Assembly (NCBI RefSeq): GCF_001297705.1
Contig: NZ_LIRF01000010.1
Span: 5,001-69,000 of the forward strand
Origin: Chryseobacterium sp. ERMR1:04
GTDB lineage: Bacteria; Bacteroidota; Bacteroidia; Flavobacteriales; Weeksellaceae
Length of the DNA: 64,000 nt
Reading direction: 5' to 3'
Below the pieces are notes generated by a model, which saw nothing but the letters and a program-made list of their open reading frames with translations, was not told the origin of the DNA and ran no database searches. The position numbers were made by a program, and so were the translations under genes. Positions 34,075 through 42,436 of this stretch are shown here, piece after piece (the stretch's first letter is position 1; every line of letters starts with the position of its first letter).

Positions 34075-35226
34075 TTATATTTTTTCAGGATTAATATCTT
34101 TAGTAATTGTTTTTATATCTTCTTTGATTTCTGTAAGTTCAAAAATGATGCTTCTTTGATTGTTTGTATCTTCAATAAGAGTTTTATATTCTTTTTCAAG
34201 AGAAATTGAAAATTCAAATTTTCTATTTTTCAATAATTTAATATCCTTTCTAATATTTGCTATTTTTTCAATAAGAGGTTCAATATTTCTGTCATAATTT
34301 GGTTTGTTATTTCTAATAAATAAAGCATCTTGTAAAAAAGGCTCTAAAACTTTTTCGTTAATTTTATTAAAATCTGTTTCAGAAATAGGATTATTATTTT
34401 CGTCAAAGTTTCCGTTAATAACATGATAATAGTTAAGAAGTGCTTCATTGCTTATTTTGACTTCACTAATATTTAAATAATTCAAAAGATTTCTAGCATT
34501 ATAATCATTAACCAATTGAGCAAAACTGTCCATCAGTTTGCTTAATTCACTTCTTAATAACATTTTTTTTTCAAATAAATCCTTTGAATGAGAATCGTAT
34601 TTTGCATAAATTGTTTCGAATAATTCGGGGAGAAAATCAAGTATATTGTATAGCTTGCTATATTTTTTTAACCAATTTTCTTCTTGAAGTAAGAAAAACA
34701 CAAAACCTTTATAAATTTCAAGTCTATCAGTTTCTAAAATTCGAGAATACTTTCTTGATGTGGTTCTGTATAAAATATTAGTGAATAAATCATCTCTTTT
34801 TTCTAATTCTATATATTGCTTTATTTTATCAGTTTTTTCATTTATATCATTTACTATATCTTCTAAATCAATTGCTAATAAAGATAAATTATAATAACTC
34901 GATATTTTTTCATCCCTTATTTTCTTTACTTTTTCATTTGATATACCTTCATTAAACTGTCCAATTTGTATTTGATTGGCTTTAATTTGCATATAAAATG
35001 CTAAGAAGGTTAAAAATACTCCACCTAACGCAATAAAAGGGTTCATAATTCCACCTAATGTATCTCCTATTTGTCCTGTGCCGGTAAAATCTAAGTCTGA
35101 TTTAGATGCATTAATAGTTAATATATAAGGTGCAAAAAATGAAAAAATAATAATTAATATTGATAGACCTAAAAGAGAAGTTGTAACCCAATCCCAATTT
35201 TTAATTTGATTTAAATTTTTTTGCAT
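34075..35226 (-). CDS. Two-TM protein with coiled-coil region, phage-defence-like N-terminus
   Basis: This 383-residue protein has two N-terminal membrane helices (about residues 15-38 and 60-80) separated by GQIGDTLGGIMNPF, followed by long charged helices (FLAFYMQIKANQ onward). A helical hairpin with GD.xGG..NP followed by a coiled coil is the design of putative abortive-infection membrane proteins (putAbiC type) as I remember them. Residues 100-383 have no recognised enzyme motif. It is AT-rich and lies between an aldo/keto reductase terminator and the AraC remnant, which suggests acquisition. The protein at 38561-39496 has a similar N-terminus. Confidence 0.7.
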   Translation of the reverse strand: MQKNLNQIKNWDWVTTSLLGLSILIIIFSFFAPYILTINASKSDLDFTGTGQIGDTLGGIMNPFIALGGVFLTFLAFYMQIKANQIQIGQFNEGISNEKVKKIRDEKISSYYNLSLLAIDLEDIVNDINEKTDKIKQYIELEKRDDLFTNILYRTTSRKYSRILETDRLEIYKGFVFFLLQEENWLKKYSKLYNILDFLPELFETIYAKYDSHSKDLFEKKMLLRSELSKLMDSFAQLVNDYNARNLLNYLNISEVKISNEALLNYYHVINGNFDENNNPISETDFNKINEKVLEPFLQDALFIRNNKPNYDRNIEPLIEKIANIRKDIKLLKNRKFEFSISLEKEYKTLIEDTNNQRSIIFELTEIKEDIKTITKDINPEKI

Positions 35227-35384
35227 TATAGCTATTAGTTTTTTTCAAAATTAATAAAATAAAAACATTAAAATTATGGAAAGCCATAATCAAGATTTAT
35301 TAAAATTCAAATAAGACGCCCCCCGAGAAATAAAATATGTGAAATCAATTTCTACTAATAAACGAAGTAATTTTTGATAAACCC

Positions 35385-35418
35385 ACAAAAAAGCCAGCGC
35401 AAAGAAATTACGCTGACT
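35385..35418 (-). terminator. Terminator of the aldo/keto reductase operon
   Basis: On the minus strand AGTCAGCG, an 11-base loop, then CGCTGGCTTTTTTG forms an 8-bp stem with one mismatch and a T-run. Confidence 0.8.
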
Positions 35419-35452
35419 CGTCTATGAAATTTATATATTGAAACTTGCCGAA

Positions 35453-36508
35453 TTAAGCGACAGGAGTTTTCTGTATCATCAGTCCTGAGTTTTCACCAAA
35501 GATTCTTTGTTGGGAATTGGCGATAACTTCGTGGGGTGAGCCAAGCTCGATGTTGCTTACTTCATTCAGTTGTTGGATTTGCTCGTTTGAAAGAATAACT
35601 GATAACGACTCAAGATTATCATCAAGCTGAGTGAGATTTTTAACACCAAGAATCGTTACGGTAGACAATGAACTCTGATTGTGTTTTTGACGCAACCAAG
35701 CCAAGGCAACCTGACCGACTTTCACATTTTTTTCTTCTGCTATTTGAACAAGAGTGTCGATGATGGCGGTTTCACGGGAGCCTTCTTCACCTTTTAGAAG
35801 ATAGCCGTTCCATTCTTTTTTGCGGAAAGTTTCTTCTGATTCGGGATTACGGTATTTTCCGGTCAGCGAACCGCCTGCAAGAGGAGACCAAAACGCAACG
35901 CCTAAACCAAGCGCTTCAGCCATAGGAAGCAATTCTCTGTCGGGAGTTCTTTCGATCAAATTATATTCAATCTGAATTCCCACGATCGGTGACCATCCAC
36001 GCAAATCAGCCATTAGTGAAGCATTAGCAATTCTCCAAGCCGGAAAATTTGAAAATCCTGCATATAGAATTTTTCCGTCTCTCACCAAGTCGTCAAATCC
36101 GCGAACGATCTCTTCGATTGGTGTTTGTCCGTCCGAAAGATGTGCCCAATACAGATCGATATAATCTGTATTCAGTCTTTTCAAGCTGGCTTCCACTGAA
36201 CGGATGAGGTTTTTACGACTGTTTCCGGTGGTTAATAATTCGTTGCCGCCCATTGTATATTTTGTGGCTAAGACTAGATTTTGACGTTTATCAGCGATCA
36301 TTTTGCTTAATAATTCTTCTGATTCGCCCAATTGATAGCCGTCGGCGGTGTCTATGAAATTTCCGCCTGCTTCAAGGTATTGGTCAAAAACTTTTTGAGC
36401 TTCTTCTGGTTGGGAGCCGTAGCCCCATTTTGTTCCGAAGGTTCCGGTTCCTAAAGCCAGTTCTGAAACTCTAAGTCCAGTTTTGCTGCCGAAAATTTTG
36501 TATTTCAT
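35453..36508 (-). CDS. Aldo/keto reductase
   Basis: This 351-residue NADPH-dependent carbonyl reductase has the TIM-barrel fold. The catalytic tetrad is visible as D53 and Y58 (FIDTADGYQ), K83 (ATKYT) and H123 (WAHLSDG). I start it at 36508 (MKYKIFGSKTGL), 7 bases after the SDR stop. The frame extends further into the SDR gene. It belongs to the AKR11/AKR12-type group. It is in an operon with the SDR gene under the TetR regulator upstream. Confidence 0.94.
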   Translation of the reverse strand: MKYKIFGSKTGLRVSELALGTGTFGTKWGYGSQPEEAQKVFDQYLEAGGNFIDTADGYQLGESEELLSKMIADKRQNLVLATKYTMGGNELLTTGNSRKNLIRSVEASLKRLNTDYIDLYWAHLSDGQTPIEEIVRGFDDLVRDGKILYAGFSNFPAWRIANASLMADLRGWSPIVGIQIEYNLIERTPDRELLPMAEALGLGVAFWSPLAGGSLTGKYRNPESEETFRKKEWNGYLLKGEEGSRETAIIDTLVQIAEEKNVKVGQVALAWLRQKHNQSSLSTVTILGVKNLTQLDDNLESLSVILSNEQIQQLNEVSNIELGSPHEVIANSQQRIFGENSGLMIQKTPVA

Positions 36509-36515
36509 GACTTTC

Positions 36516-37253
36516 TTAATTATTAAAAGTCGCAAAAGCTCCTTCAGTAGCTGCAAAGAAGCTGTTATATAAAATACCTGTATTTCCTACACGGATCTCA
36601 TAAATATTCTCCTGAAGTCCTTTTACAAGATCTTTGGCAACATCAGAAGCTGGAATTCCGTTTTCTTTACCTCCAATTTCTGCGGAGAAATCTGTGGCAA
36701 CCAAAGGCGGCATCAATTCAAAAACTTTTACGTTGGTATCTTTAGCCAATTCGTATCTCAATAATTGGGTGTGAGAGTGAAGCGCTGCTTTTGAATCTGA
36801 ATACGTTGGAAGATGAGATCCTGGAACAAAACCGACGATTGAAGAAACATTAACAATTGCCGCTTCATTTTGTTCTTTCAATAGAGGAAGGAATTTTTCT
36901 GACAGTCTGATGGGTGCGAAATAATTGGTTGTAAATTCTGCCAATGCTTTATCATGTGCATTTCCATCATTTGCAATATTGTAGACGTAAGCATTCCCTG
37001 CATTATTTATCAAGATATTTAACCCTCCGAAACTTGTTTTTACTTCTTCGAATAATCTGTTGACATCATTTTCATTGGTAATATCTGCCTGAATGGTAAA
37101 TACATTTTCTAAATCTTTAGCGGCTGCATCTAGTTTTTCTTTATTTCTTCCTACAATAATAATTTTGTTGGATGGGCTTAATGCTTTTGCAATTTCTAAA
37201 CCGATTCCTGAACCTCCGCCTGTGATAAGGATGGTGTTGTTTGTAATGTTCAT
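36516..37253 (-). CDS. SDR-family oxidoreductase (DltE-like)
   Basis: This 245-residue short-chain dehydrogenase has the cofactor motif TGGGSGIGLE (residues 11-20), NNAG at 83-86, and active-site S138, Y151 and K155. R36 after the second strand favours NADP(H). It sits between the TetR gene and the aldo/keto reductase and should be co-transcribed with the latter. It probably handles a reactive carbonyl or quinone. Confidence 0.93.
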   Translation of the reverse strand: MNITNNTILITGGGSGIGLEIAKALSPSNKIIIVGRNKEKLDAAAKDLENVFTIQADITNENDVNRLFEEVKTSFGGLNILINNAGNAYVYNIANDGNAHDKALAEFTTNYFAPIRLSEKFLPLLKEQNEAAIVNVSSIVGFVPGSHLPTYSDSKAALHSHTQLLRYELAKDTNVKVFELMPPLVATDFSAEIGGKENGIPASDVAKDLVKGLQENIYEIRVGNTGILYNSFFAATEGAFATFNN

Positions 37254-37291
37254 AATGTTTTGTTTTTTTGAATTTGTATTATATTTCTATA

Positions 37292-37309
37292 TTGTACTAT
37301 TTAGTACAA
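37292..37309. promoter_or_regulatory. TetR operator O3 before the SDR-AKR operon
   Basis: TTGTACTATTTAGTACAA is an imperfect 18-base palindrome with perfect TTGTACT/AGTACAA arms, 38 bases upstream of the SDR start. It matches the second copy at 37943-37960 except in the centre. Confidence 0.75.
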
Positions 37310-37325
37310 AATTGTTTAAATTTTT

Positions 37326-37910
37326 TTAATCGAGTATTTTAAGATTAAGCTCAATGATTGATGTAAGTATTTTAGGTGAACTTTCCATACGCTTTGTAAC
37401 ATGAATTCCATTCCATAGATTCGTAAGATGCCATGCTAAAATTTCTGAGTCTTCCGTGCTTTTTATCTGTCCGCTTTCCTGTGCTTTTTGTATCGCTTTT
37501 GCAAAAACTTGTTGCAATTTTCTTAGCAATTCACCAGATATCTTTTTTATGTCTTCATCTTTATCAGACAATTGAACCAAGGCATTTCCTAAGTAACATC
37601 CTCTTTCTTTATCGAATCCGGACCCATTTGCTAATCCTAAAAATAGTTGTTTGATAAAGTCTATTTGATTATCGGTTTTTGCAATTTGGTCAACTAATTT
37701 ATGATGAAAATTCTCTGAAAATTGTTTGATAGATCGAGCATATAATTCCTGTTTTCCACCTTTGAAAGCCAAATAAAAACTTCCTTTTCCAATTCCCATT
37801 GCTCCCAAAAGTTCATCTGCAGAAGCCGTGTCGTAGCCTTTGTCTTTAAAGACTTCAGTGGCTCTATTTACAGCTTCTTGTTCATTGAATATTTTTGGTC
37901 TGCCTGCCAT
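37326..37910 (-). CDS. TetR/AcrR-family repressor
   Basis: The 194-residue protein starts MAGRPKIFNEQEAV and has the helix-turn-helix TEVFKDKGYDTASADELLGA then GSFYLAFKGGK. Its C-terminal half is the inducer-binding helical domain. One palindrome lies inside its own promoter and another before the SDR-AKR operon, so it probably represses both. It is a paralogue of the repressor at 30412-30993. Confidence 0.93.
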   Translation of the reverse strand: MAGRPKIFNEQEAVNRATEVFKDKGYDTASADELLGAMGIGKGSFYLAFKGGKQELYARSIKQFSENFHHKLVDQIAKTDNQIDFIKQLFLGLANGSGFDKERGCYLGNALVQLSDKDEDIKKISGELLRKLQQVFAKAIQKAQESGQIKSTEDSEILAWHLTNLWNGIHVTKRMESSPKILTSIIELNLKILD

Positions 37911-37929
37911 TTGGGTTTATTTTCTGTAG

Positions 37930-37960
37930 CAAAGGTATATAATTGTACTGATTAGTACAA
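37930..37960 (-). promoter_or_regulatory. TetR promoter with embedded operator O4
   Basis: On the minus strand TTG (37960-37958), a 20-base spacer and TACCTTTG (37937-37930) match the -33/-7 consensus. The palindrome TTGTACTGATTAGTACAA (37943-37960) fills the spacer and covers the -33 element, so bound repressor would exclude RNA polymerase. Confidence 0.75.
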
Positions 37961-38001
37961 AATAAAATTTCGAATATCTTTTATAGTTTTTGTCGATAAA
38001 G

Positions 38002-38544
38002 CTAGAGGAGAGTTTCATAACTCATAAACAAAGCTGTCTCTGAAGAATCATTGTATAATTTAGTATTGATTCCAGTAATTGTAAAACCTGCTTTTTGATA
38101 GAATTTTACAGCGGGATAATTGGTGTTTTGAGTTTCAAGTTCAACTATTCTGCACTTGAGCTCTCTGGCTCTTTTGTTAACATTTTTAAGTAATAATCTT
38201 CCGATACTTTGTCCTCGAAATTTTTCACTGATCAATAGATTTTCGATAAAAAGACTATTATTCCATTCTCGAAATTCACAGATAACCCAACCTACTAATT
38301 CATCATCATGAAAAGCTCCGAAAGAATGTCCTTGTTCAATAATTGTATTGAGCTCAGCAATATTCTCAGAATTTGTTTCCCATATTTTTGTGTAAGATTG
38401 GTTCTTCTCTCTTAGACTAAATTCAAAAGTATTTGCCATTTCAATACTTGAAACGGCGTATGTTTTATCTGTTTTATAACCATTTAATCCCCAATTTAAC
38501 GTTGGGTTATTGTGAAGTTTTTCGAGTTTTTTAATATCTATCAT
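38002..38544 (-). CDS. GNAT-family N-acetyltransferase
   Basis: This 180-residue protein has the GNAT fold. The acetyl-CoA motif A is LLISEKFRGQSIGRLLL (R/Q-x-x-G-x-G/A type) near residues 108-124, followed by the beta5 motif AVKFYQKAGF. The substrate is unknown. It is a single gene between the TetR module and a membrane-protein gene. Confidence 0.88.
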   Translation of the reverse strand: MIDIKKLEKLHNNPTLNWGLNGYKTDKTYAVSSIEMANTFEFSLREKNQSYTKIWETNSENIAELNTIIEQGHSFGAFHDDELVGWVICEFREWNNSLFIENLLISEKFRGQSIGRLLLKNVNKRARELKCRIVELETQNTNYPAVKFYQKAGFTITGINTKLYNDSSETALFMSYETLL

Positions 38545-38560
38545 AAAATGACTTGAAGTA

Positions 38561-39496
38561 TTAATAAGAATTTATTTTTTTTAAATGCCATCTAGATTCA
38601 ACTCCAAAAGTAATTTTATTTTTTAAGTGATTTACGAAAATTGATGATTGGTGAATATCATATACGGGTTTGAAAATTTCATGAATAGTTTCACGTTTTA
38701 AAGCTACATCAGTTAAATCAATTCTATCAAACAATGTTAGGATTTTAGGTTCAAATTCTCCTATTATAAAAGGGACTTCATTAGAACTGAATGATCTGTC
38801 AAAAAGAATTCTTAGTGCATAATTATTATTTAGTGAATCTCTATATTGTATGAAAATATCAAATATATTTATATCTAACGGTGATTCAATAGGAATTTTT
38901 ATGCTGTAATTATTAGGAAAACTAGCGTAAATTCCTCTTTCGGAAATAGACCAAATTTCATCGTCCCATAAATTTAAGTTTAAATGCTTTTTTGAAATAT
39001 TTTTTACATAGCCCTCAATAAAATCTTTTTTTATTATGTCTTCTTCAAAATATGTAATGTAATGCCAAATATCAACATCAAAAGCTATTCTACCGCTTTC
39101 ATTTTTAATTATTAAATAATTAACATTATTATGTATTTCAGTTTCATATTGAAATATGGGTAAATTAGCAATTCTTATTTGTTCATGTTGAAATTTATTT
39201 GATTCTTCTTGAGCATTTGCTGACCTTTTAAGTTCGTCACGTGTTAATATTAATTCATCACGTTGAAGTTTTAATTCTTTTCTCTGTAAAAGTATTGTAT
39301 AAATAATACCACCAAATGCAAGTCCTGAAAATAATGAATTTAATGCTCCAAAACTATCTCCAAAAGTGCCGCGCTCAGTCCAGGTAGTAAATATTAAATT
39401 AACTAAAACCACTGAAATTATCCATAGAATGAGTATTACAATAAAAAGCCAAATTAGAGGATTTAATTTTTCTTCATTATTTTTTTCGTTTTCCAT
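38561..39496 (-). CDS. Two-TM coiled-coil membrane protein of unknown function
   Basis: The 311-residue protein has two membrane helices (about residues 12-34 and 50-70) separated by ERGTFGDSFGALNSLFSGLA, then a coiled coil with near-heptad repeats (LQRKELKLQRDELILTRDEL) and a beta-rich C-terminal domain. The GD.FG..N motif between helices and the following LQ.KEL stretch recall the membrane part of putative phage abortive-infection proteins. The gene at 34075-35226 has the same layout. It is AT-rich and has no obvious partner. Function is not established. Confidence 0.7.
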   Translation of the reverse strand: MENEKNNEEKLNPLIWLFIVILILWIISVVLVNLIFTTWTERGTFGDSFGALNSLFSGLAFGGIIYTILLQRKELKLQRDELILTRDELKRSANAQEESNKFQHEQIRIANLPIFQYETEIHNNVNYLIIKNESGRIAFDVDIWHYITYFEEDIIKKDFIEGYVKNISKKHLNLNLWDDEIWSISERGIYASFPNNYSIKIPIESPLDINIFDIFIQYRDSLNNNYALRILFDRSFSSNEVPFIIGEFEPKILTLFDRIDLTDVALKRETIHEIFKPVYDIHQSSIFVNHLKNKITFGVESRWHLKKINSY

Positions 39497-39570
39497 TTCT
39501 TTATTCTTCTAAATTACTAATTATTCTCAAAATTAATCAAAATTTCACACACCAAAACTTTCAAAACACG

Positions 39571-39578
39571 TAAATTTG
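39571..39578 (+). promoter_or_regulatory. Candidate -7 box of pafA
   Basis: TAAATTTG matches TAnnTTTG and lies 21 bases before the start codon. No -33 TTG at standard spacing is visible. Confidence 0.4.
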
Positions 39579-39599
39579 TTCTCAATAAAAATTTACTAG

Positions 39600-41246
39600 A
39601 TGCTTAGGAAAATTTCAATTGCGGCAGCAACTTTTCTGTCCGTAGTTACAATCAATGCTCAGAAGAATAAAAATTCTCAATTAGAAAGACCCAAATTAAT
39701 GGTTGGGCTCGTGGTGGATCAAATGCGTTGGGATTATTTGTACCGATTTTACAATAAATTTGGAAATGATGGTTTCAAAAGGTTATTGAATTCAGGATAT
39801 TCTCTGAATAACGTTCATATTCCTTATGTTCCTACCGTTACTGCTTTGGGGCATACTTCTATTTATACAGGATCGGTTCCGGCGATTCACGGGATTGCAG
39901 GAAATGACTGGAATGATAAAGAAACCGGTAAAAATGTATACTGTACAACAGATGAAAGTGTGCAGCCTGTGGGAACAACCAATGCAAAAGTGGGAAGTCA
40001 TTCTCCAAAAAACCTTTGGTCTACAACGGTAACAGACGAGCTAAGATTAGCAACCAATTTCCAAGGAAAAGTTATTGGTGTTTCTTTGAAAGACCGTGCT
40101 TCTATTCTTCCTGCCGGACATACGCCGAACGGAGCGTTTTGGTTTGATGATTCTACAGGAAATTTCATTACAAGTACTTGGTATATGAATGATTTACCAC
40201 AATGGGTAAAATCTTTCAACTCTCAGGATTTACCGGGAAAATTAGTAGCGAACGGTTGGAATACCTTACTTCCAATCAATCAGTATACAGAAAGTTCACC
40301 AGATAATTCTTCTTGGGAAGGGTTGTTGGGAAGTGCAAAAACACCCACTTTTCCTTATAGTAATTTAGCTAAAGATTATCAGGATAAAAAAGATAACATC
40401 CGTTATACACCTTTTGGAAATACGTTGACATTAAAGTTGGCTGAAGCTTCTGTAGAAGGAGAGAAATTAGGAAGTGATGATATCACCGACTTTTTAGCAA
40501 TCAATTTAGCATCAACAGATTATGCAGGTCATAAATTTGGACCTAATTCTATTGAGGTTGAAGATGTTTATTTAAGATTAGACCAAGATTTAGCTCAGTT
40601 TTTCAACTACCTGGATTCAAAAGTTGGAAAAGGGGAGTACACTGTTTTCCTTTCTGCTGACCATGGTGGAGCACATTCTGTAGGATTCTTGAAAGAACAT
40701 AAACTTCCAACAGGTTTCTTCGGAGAAGGAATGGAGAAAGATATCAATGATAAATTAAAAGCAAAATTTGGGGTTGATAAACTGATCAATGCGGTGGATA
40801 ATTACCAGGTATATTTCGATAGAAAATTGTTGAAAGACAATAAACTGGAACTGGATGATGTAGTAGATTTCACGGTGAAAGAATTAGAAAAAGATCCTAC
40901 CGTTTTATTCGCAGTTTCTGTGACGAAAGTTCAGCAGTCTACAATTCCTGAGCCTATCAAACAAAGAATTATCAACGGAATTAACAGACAGAGAAGTGGA
41001 GATATTCAATTGATCTCTCATGATTCTATGTTGCCTCCATATGCAAAAACAGGAACTACACACAGTGTTTGGAATTCTTATGATGCACACATTCCATTAA
41101 TTTTTATGGGTTGGGGCGTTCAGCATGGAGAAAGCAATAAGCCTTATTTTATGACGGATATTGCACCTACTGTTTCTTCATTATTGAAAATTCAGTTCCC
41201 AAGTGGAAACGTTGGAAATCCTATCACGGAAGTTATCGGAAAATAA
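39600..41246 (+). CDS. pafA: PafA-type alkaline phosphatase
   Basis: This periplasmic phosphomonoesterase of the alkaline phosphatase superfamily has 548 residues and a signal peptide ending near residue 20 (TINAQ). It follows the Elizabethkingia meningoseptica PafA sequence, as I remember it, closely along the whole length. The nucleophile is T81 in PTVTALGHT. The phosphate-binding residues N102 (GNDW), K164 and R166 (SLKDRAS) match, and the metal ligands include DQM near D40, STDYAGHKFG, SADHGGAHS and THSVWNSYD. It frees phosphate from organic esters. It has its own promoter and terminator. Confidence 0.96.
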   Translation: MLRKISIAAATFLSVVTINAQKNKNSQLERPKLMVGLVVDQMRWDYLYRFYNKFGNDGFKRLLNSGYSLNNVHIPYVPTVTALGHTSIYTGSVPAIHGIAGNDWNDKETGKNVYCTTDESVQPVGTTNAKVGSHSPKNLWSTTVTDELRLATNFQGKVIGVSLKDRASILPAGHTPNGAFWFDDSTGNFITSTWYMNDLPQWVKSFNSQDLPGKLVANGWNTLLPINQYTESSPDNSSWEGLLGSAKTPTFPYSNLAKDYQDKKDNIRYTPFGNTLTLKLAEASVEGEKLGSDDITDFLAINLASTDYAGHKFGPNSIEVEDVYLRLDQDLAQFFNYLDSKVGKGEYTVFLSADHGGAHSVGFLKEHKLPTGFFGEGMEKDINDKLKAKFGVDKLINAVDNYQVYFDRKLLKDNKLELDDVVDFTVKELEKDPTVLFAVSVTKVQQSTIPEPIKQRIINGINRQRSGDIQLISHDSMLPPYAKTGTTHSVWNSYDAHIPLIFMGWGVQHGESNKPYFMTDIAPTVSSLLKIQFPSGNVGNPITEVIGK

Positions 41247-41269
41247 TTCCATCGAAAAACATATAATAA

Positions 41270-41295
41270 AAGCATTCCTTTTTTTGAGGGATGCT
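41270..41295 (+). terminator. Terminator of pafA
   Basis: AAGCATTCC pairs with GGGATGCTT across a T-rich loop, with one mismatch, and a T-rich tail follows 23 bases after the stop. Confidence 0.65.
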
Positions 41296-41305
41296 TCTAT
41301 TGTTT

Positions 41306-42436
41306 TTAGGATCTTCTGAGTTTTTGAATCTTCCCCTGATAATTTCGATTCTGTTTTCTAACCTTTATGATAAAATATAAAAGGAATGCCATAATCATAG
41401 CAGCAATACTTATAATAGCAATTCTGAAAAAACGGTATTGAGTTTTTATTTCTCCGCTTTTCTTGGCTGTTTCCATATTGTAATTATTGATGGAATGGTT
41501 GATGGAGCTCAGTTCATTTTGCTCTCTTTTAAAGCGCATTTCAAAATACTTTTTATTGTAAGTTTGATAAAGCTCCGGTTTTCCCATCGCGAGATAATTT
41601 TCAGACATTTCTTTATAAATTCCTTCGTTAAGAACGAGGTCGCCTGTATTTTTAGAAAGATTTTCAGCTTGTGTTAAAAGTTGTAAAGCAGTCTCATTTT
41701 CGCGTTTCTGTTTATGCATTTCGGCCAGACCTTTCAGGGCAAATGCTTCTAAACTTTTAGCACTGTCTTTTTGAGCATACTCAATAGATTCTTGAAAAGC
41801 AGATTGTGCCTTTTCCAGCTGATTGAGGTTGATGTAGCAATATCCGATATTGTAATAAACAATACTCATATTGGCAGATGTATTTTTTTTATCCTCTATT
41901 TTTTCAAAGTTTTTAATGGAGATCAGAAATTTTTCGAGGGCAATTTCAGAATTAGATTGGCTTTTATAGATCATTCCACGAATGGCGTAACTTCTGGCCG
42001 TTTCAAAAAACTTTTCGGAAGCGTTGTCTGGCAGTTTTGCAAGAATAGCATCGGCTTCGTTGAGTACTTCAAGGCTTTTGCTGAAAAGCTCCATCTGTTG
42101 ATATTGTATGGCCACAGAGATCAAAACATTGGTTTGGGTTTTTAGATCATTTGATTTTTGAGCCAATTCTTTAGCTTTTAAAATATATTGCAGAGATTCA
42201 TCAAAATTTCTTTTGGCAATATTGGCCGTTGAAAGAAGAAGATAAATGGCAATAGATTTATTAATGTCTTTTTCCTTCTTTAACAAATTTTTTCCGATGC
42301 TTATTGCTTTTTCCGGATTGTCATAAAGTTGAAGACGTGCTATTTTCATCAGAGAATCATCAGATATTTTTTGCCCATTGATTGAAATCAGACCAACTAA
42401 AAATAGGAACGTAATTGTTTTTAATACTAATTTCAT
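41306..42436 (-). CDS. TPR-repeat membrane protein, partner of the AraC-type sensor
   Basis: This 376-residue protein has a signal peptide (ISINGQ, residue about 21), TPR-like helices from about 40 to 300, one membrane helix near 335-357 (IAIISIAAMIMAFLLYFII) and a short basic tail (RKQNRNYQGKIQKLRRS). It has the same layout as the upstream gene but ends where the DNA-binding part should begin. Its ATG overlaps the upstream stop (ATGA), so translation is coupled. It may modulate the regulator, or be a copy that lost its output domain. Confidence 0.8.
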   Translation of the reverse strand: MKLVLKTITFLFLVGLISINGQKISDDSLMKIARLQLYDNPEKAISIGKNLLKKEKDINKSIAIYLLLSTANIAKRNFDESLQYILKAKELAQKSNDLKTQTNVLISVAIQYQQMELFSKSLEVLNEADAILAKLPDNASEKFFETARSYAIRGMIYKSQSNSEIALEKFLISIKNFEKIEDKKNTSANMSIVYYNIGYCYINLNQLEKAQSAFQESIEYAQKDSAKSLEAFALKGLAEMHKQKRENETALQLLTQAENLSKNTGDLVLNEGIYKEMSENYLAMGKPELYQTYNKKYFEMRFKREQNELSSINHSINNYNMETAKKSGEIKTQYRFFRIAIISIAAMIMAFLLYFIIKVRKQNRNYQGKIQKLRRS

